Source: Pectobacterium carotovorum
GTDB taxonomy: Bacteria; Pseudomonadota; Gammaproteobacteria; Enterobacterales; Enterobacteriaceae
Length of the DNA stretch: 64,000 nucleotides
Direction: 5' to 3'
Assembly (NCBI RefSeq): GCF_033898505.1
Contig: NZ_JAXAFK010000002.1
Location: forward strand, 496,001 to 560,000
Shown here: piece by piece, positions 63,655 through 64,000 of the stretch
Layout of the letters: every line of letters begins with the position of its first letter
Position numbering within the stretch: the stretch's first letter is position 1
The notes under the pieces: model-generated
Databases searched by the model: none
What the model was told of the DNA's origin: nothing
Seen by the model: only the letters and a program-made list of their open reading frames with translations
Position numbers and translations under genes: made by a program

Positions 63655-64000
63655 TTGATTTAGTGTGGTAACGCTTTCATTTTTGCGTAATTCCATGGTA
63701 AAGGTGTGATTATGGTTAATATTAGCTGAGTAGCCTTTTTATACTTTCATTTTTTGTTTTATTTTCAATGGTGTGTGATATTTTTTGTTTTTATTTTAAT
63801 CGTTTTTATCGGCTGGCATGGGCTTTATGGGAGGAAAATTTTCCTGAATTTTTTGTATTTAGATCGAATATTTAGTCATTTCTCTCCCTGTTGTGTGACC
63901 CGTATCACCGGATGAAAGAATGTAAGCGGTGTAACTCGTTGCTTCATTATGCAGTAACTCATATTCTCTCTTTACAAAAAGTAAAGAAGGACTGCTCTGA
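63655..64000. other. AT-rich non-coding end of the window
   Basis: About 345 bases rich in T runs. No gene seen. AAGAAGGA close to the right edge could be the ribosome site of a gene outside. Confidence 0.35.

Noticed and set aside
1..64000. CRISPR array, tRNA genes, prophage or complete IS
   Set aside because: No regularly spaced repeats, no cloverleaf other than the tmRNA ends, and no integrase, transposase or phage structural gene.

Overview
The window looks like chromosomal DNA of a soft-rot enterobacterium, most probably Pectobacterium. It has a secreted rhamnogalacturonate lyase of the RhiE type, a KdgR-like operator in front of a sugar symporter, a tmRNA with the tag ANDENYALAA, and the enterobacterial neighbourhood grpE / nadK-recN / bamE / ratAB / smpB-ssrA. 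There are no tRNA genes, rRNA genes, CRISPR arrays or intact insertion sequences.

Layout. 1-4.6 kb: the end of a TolC-like gene and three coupled genes for envelope export (periplasmic adaptor; GAF-like/HlyD fusion; M50 protease/HlyD fusion). 4.9-6.7 kb: rhiE, followed by a strongly structured intergenic element. 7.1-11.2 kb: the acetate scavenging operon acs-yjcH-actP with a CRP site upstream. 12-17.2 kb: an orphan PAS-like protein, then a TonB-dependent receptor with a FecI-type sigma factor and a FecR-type regulator. 17.4-24 kb: AI-2E family membrane protein, a GPH symporter with a KdgR-like box, UxuB, and the O-acetylhomoserine sulfhydrylase MetY. 24-31 kb: L,D-transpeptidase, YbeM amidase, cytochrome b561, the giant pyruvate:flavodoxin oxidoreductase and a small unknown protein. 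31-36 kb: GH43 glycosidase plus XynT-like symporter with a CRP site, then a LysR regulator. 36-39 kb: acetyltransferase, LysE exporter, amino-acid binding protein and an unknown membrane protein. 39-44 kb: five genes of reductive detoxification (MDR, OYE, SDR, AKR and a TetR regulator) with a palindrome in the divergent promoter. 44.5-52 kb: the housekeeping block and mntH. 51.9-53.5 kb: an orphan Imm53-type immunity cluster and a tautomerase. 53.5-54.7 kb: a YbfB/YjiJ-type MFS protein.

The most interesting part is 55.46-62.8 kb. It is an AT-rich, tightly coupled operon of eight genes lying between native, GC-richer genes. Its first three genes have the domain types, and for the first gene the length and architecture, of the Campylobacter jejuni enzymes that build the P-N bond of O-methyl phosphoramidate: L-glutamine kinase, gamma-glutamyl-CDP-amidate hydrolase and CTP:phosphoglutamine cytidylyltransferase. 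They are followed by an HD-domain protein, a CYTH triphosphate-tunnel protein, a P-loop kinase, a TauE-type membrane protein and a second, divergent CYTH-like protein. No capsule glycosyltransferase or methyltransferase is present. I infer a phosphoramidate pathway that makes a soluble or exported product rather than a capsule decoration. nudK after it is native.
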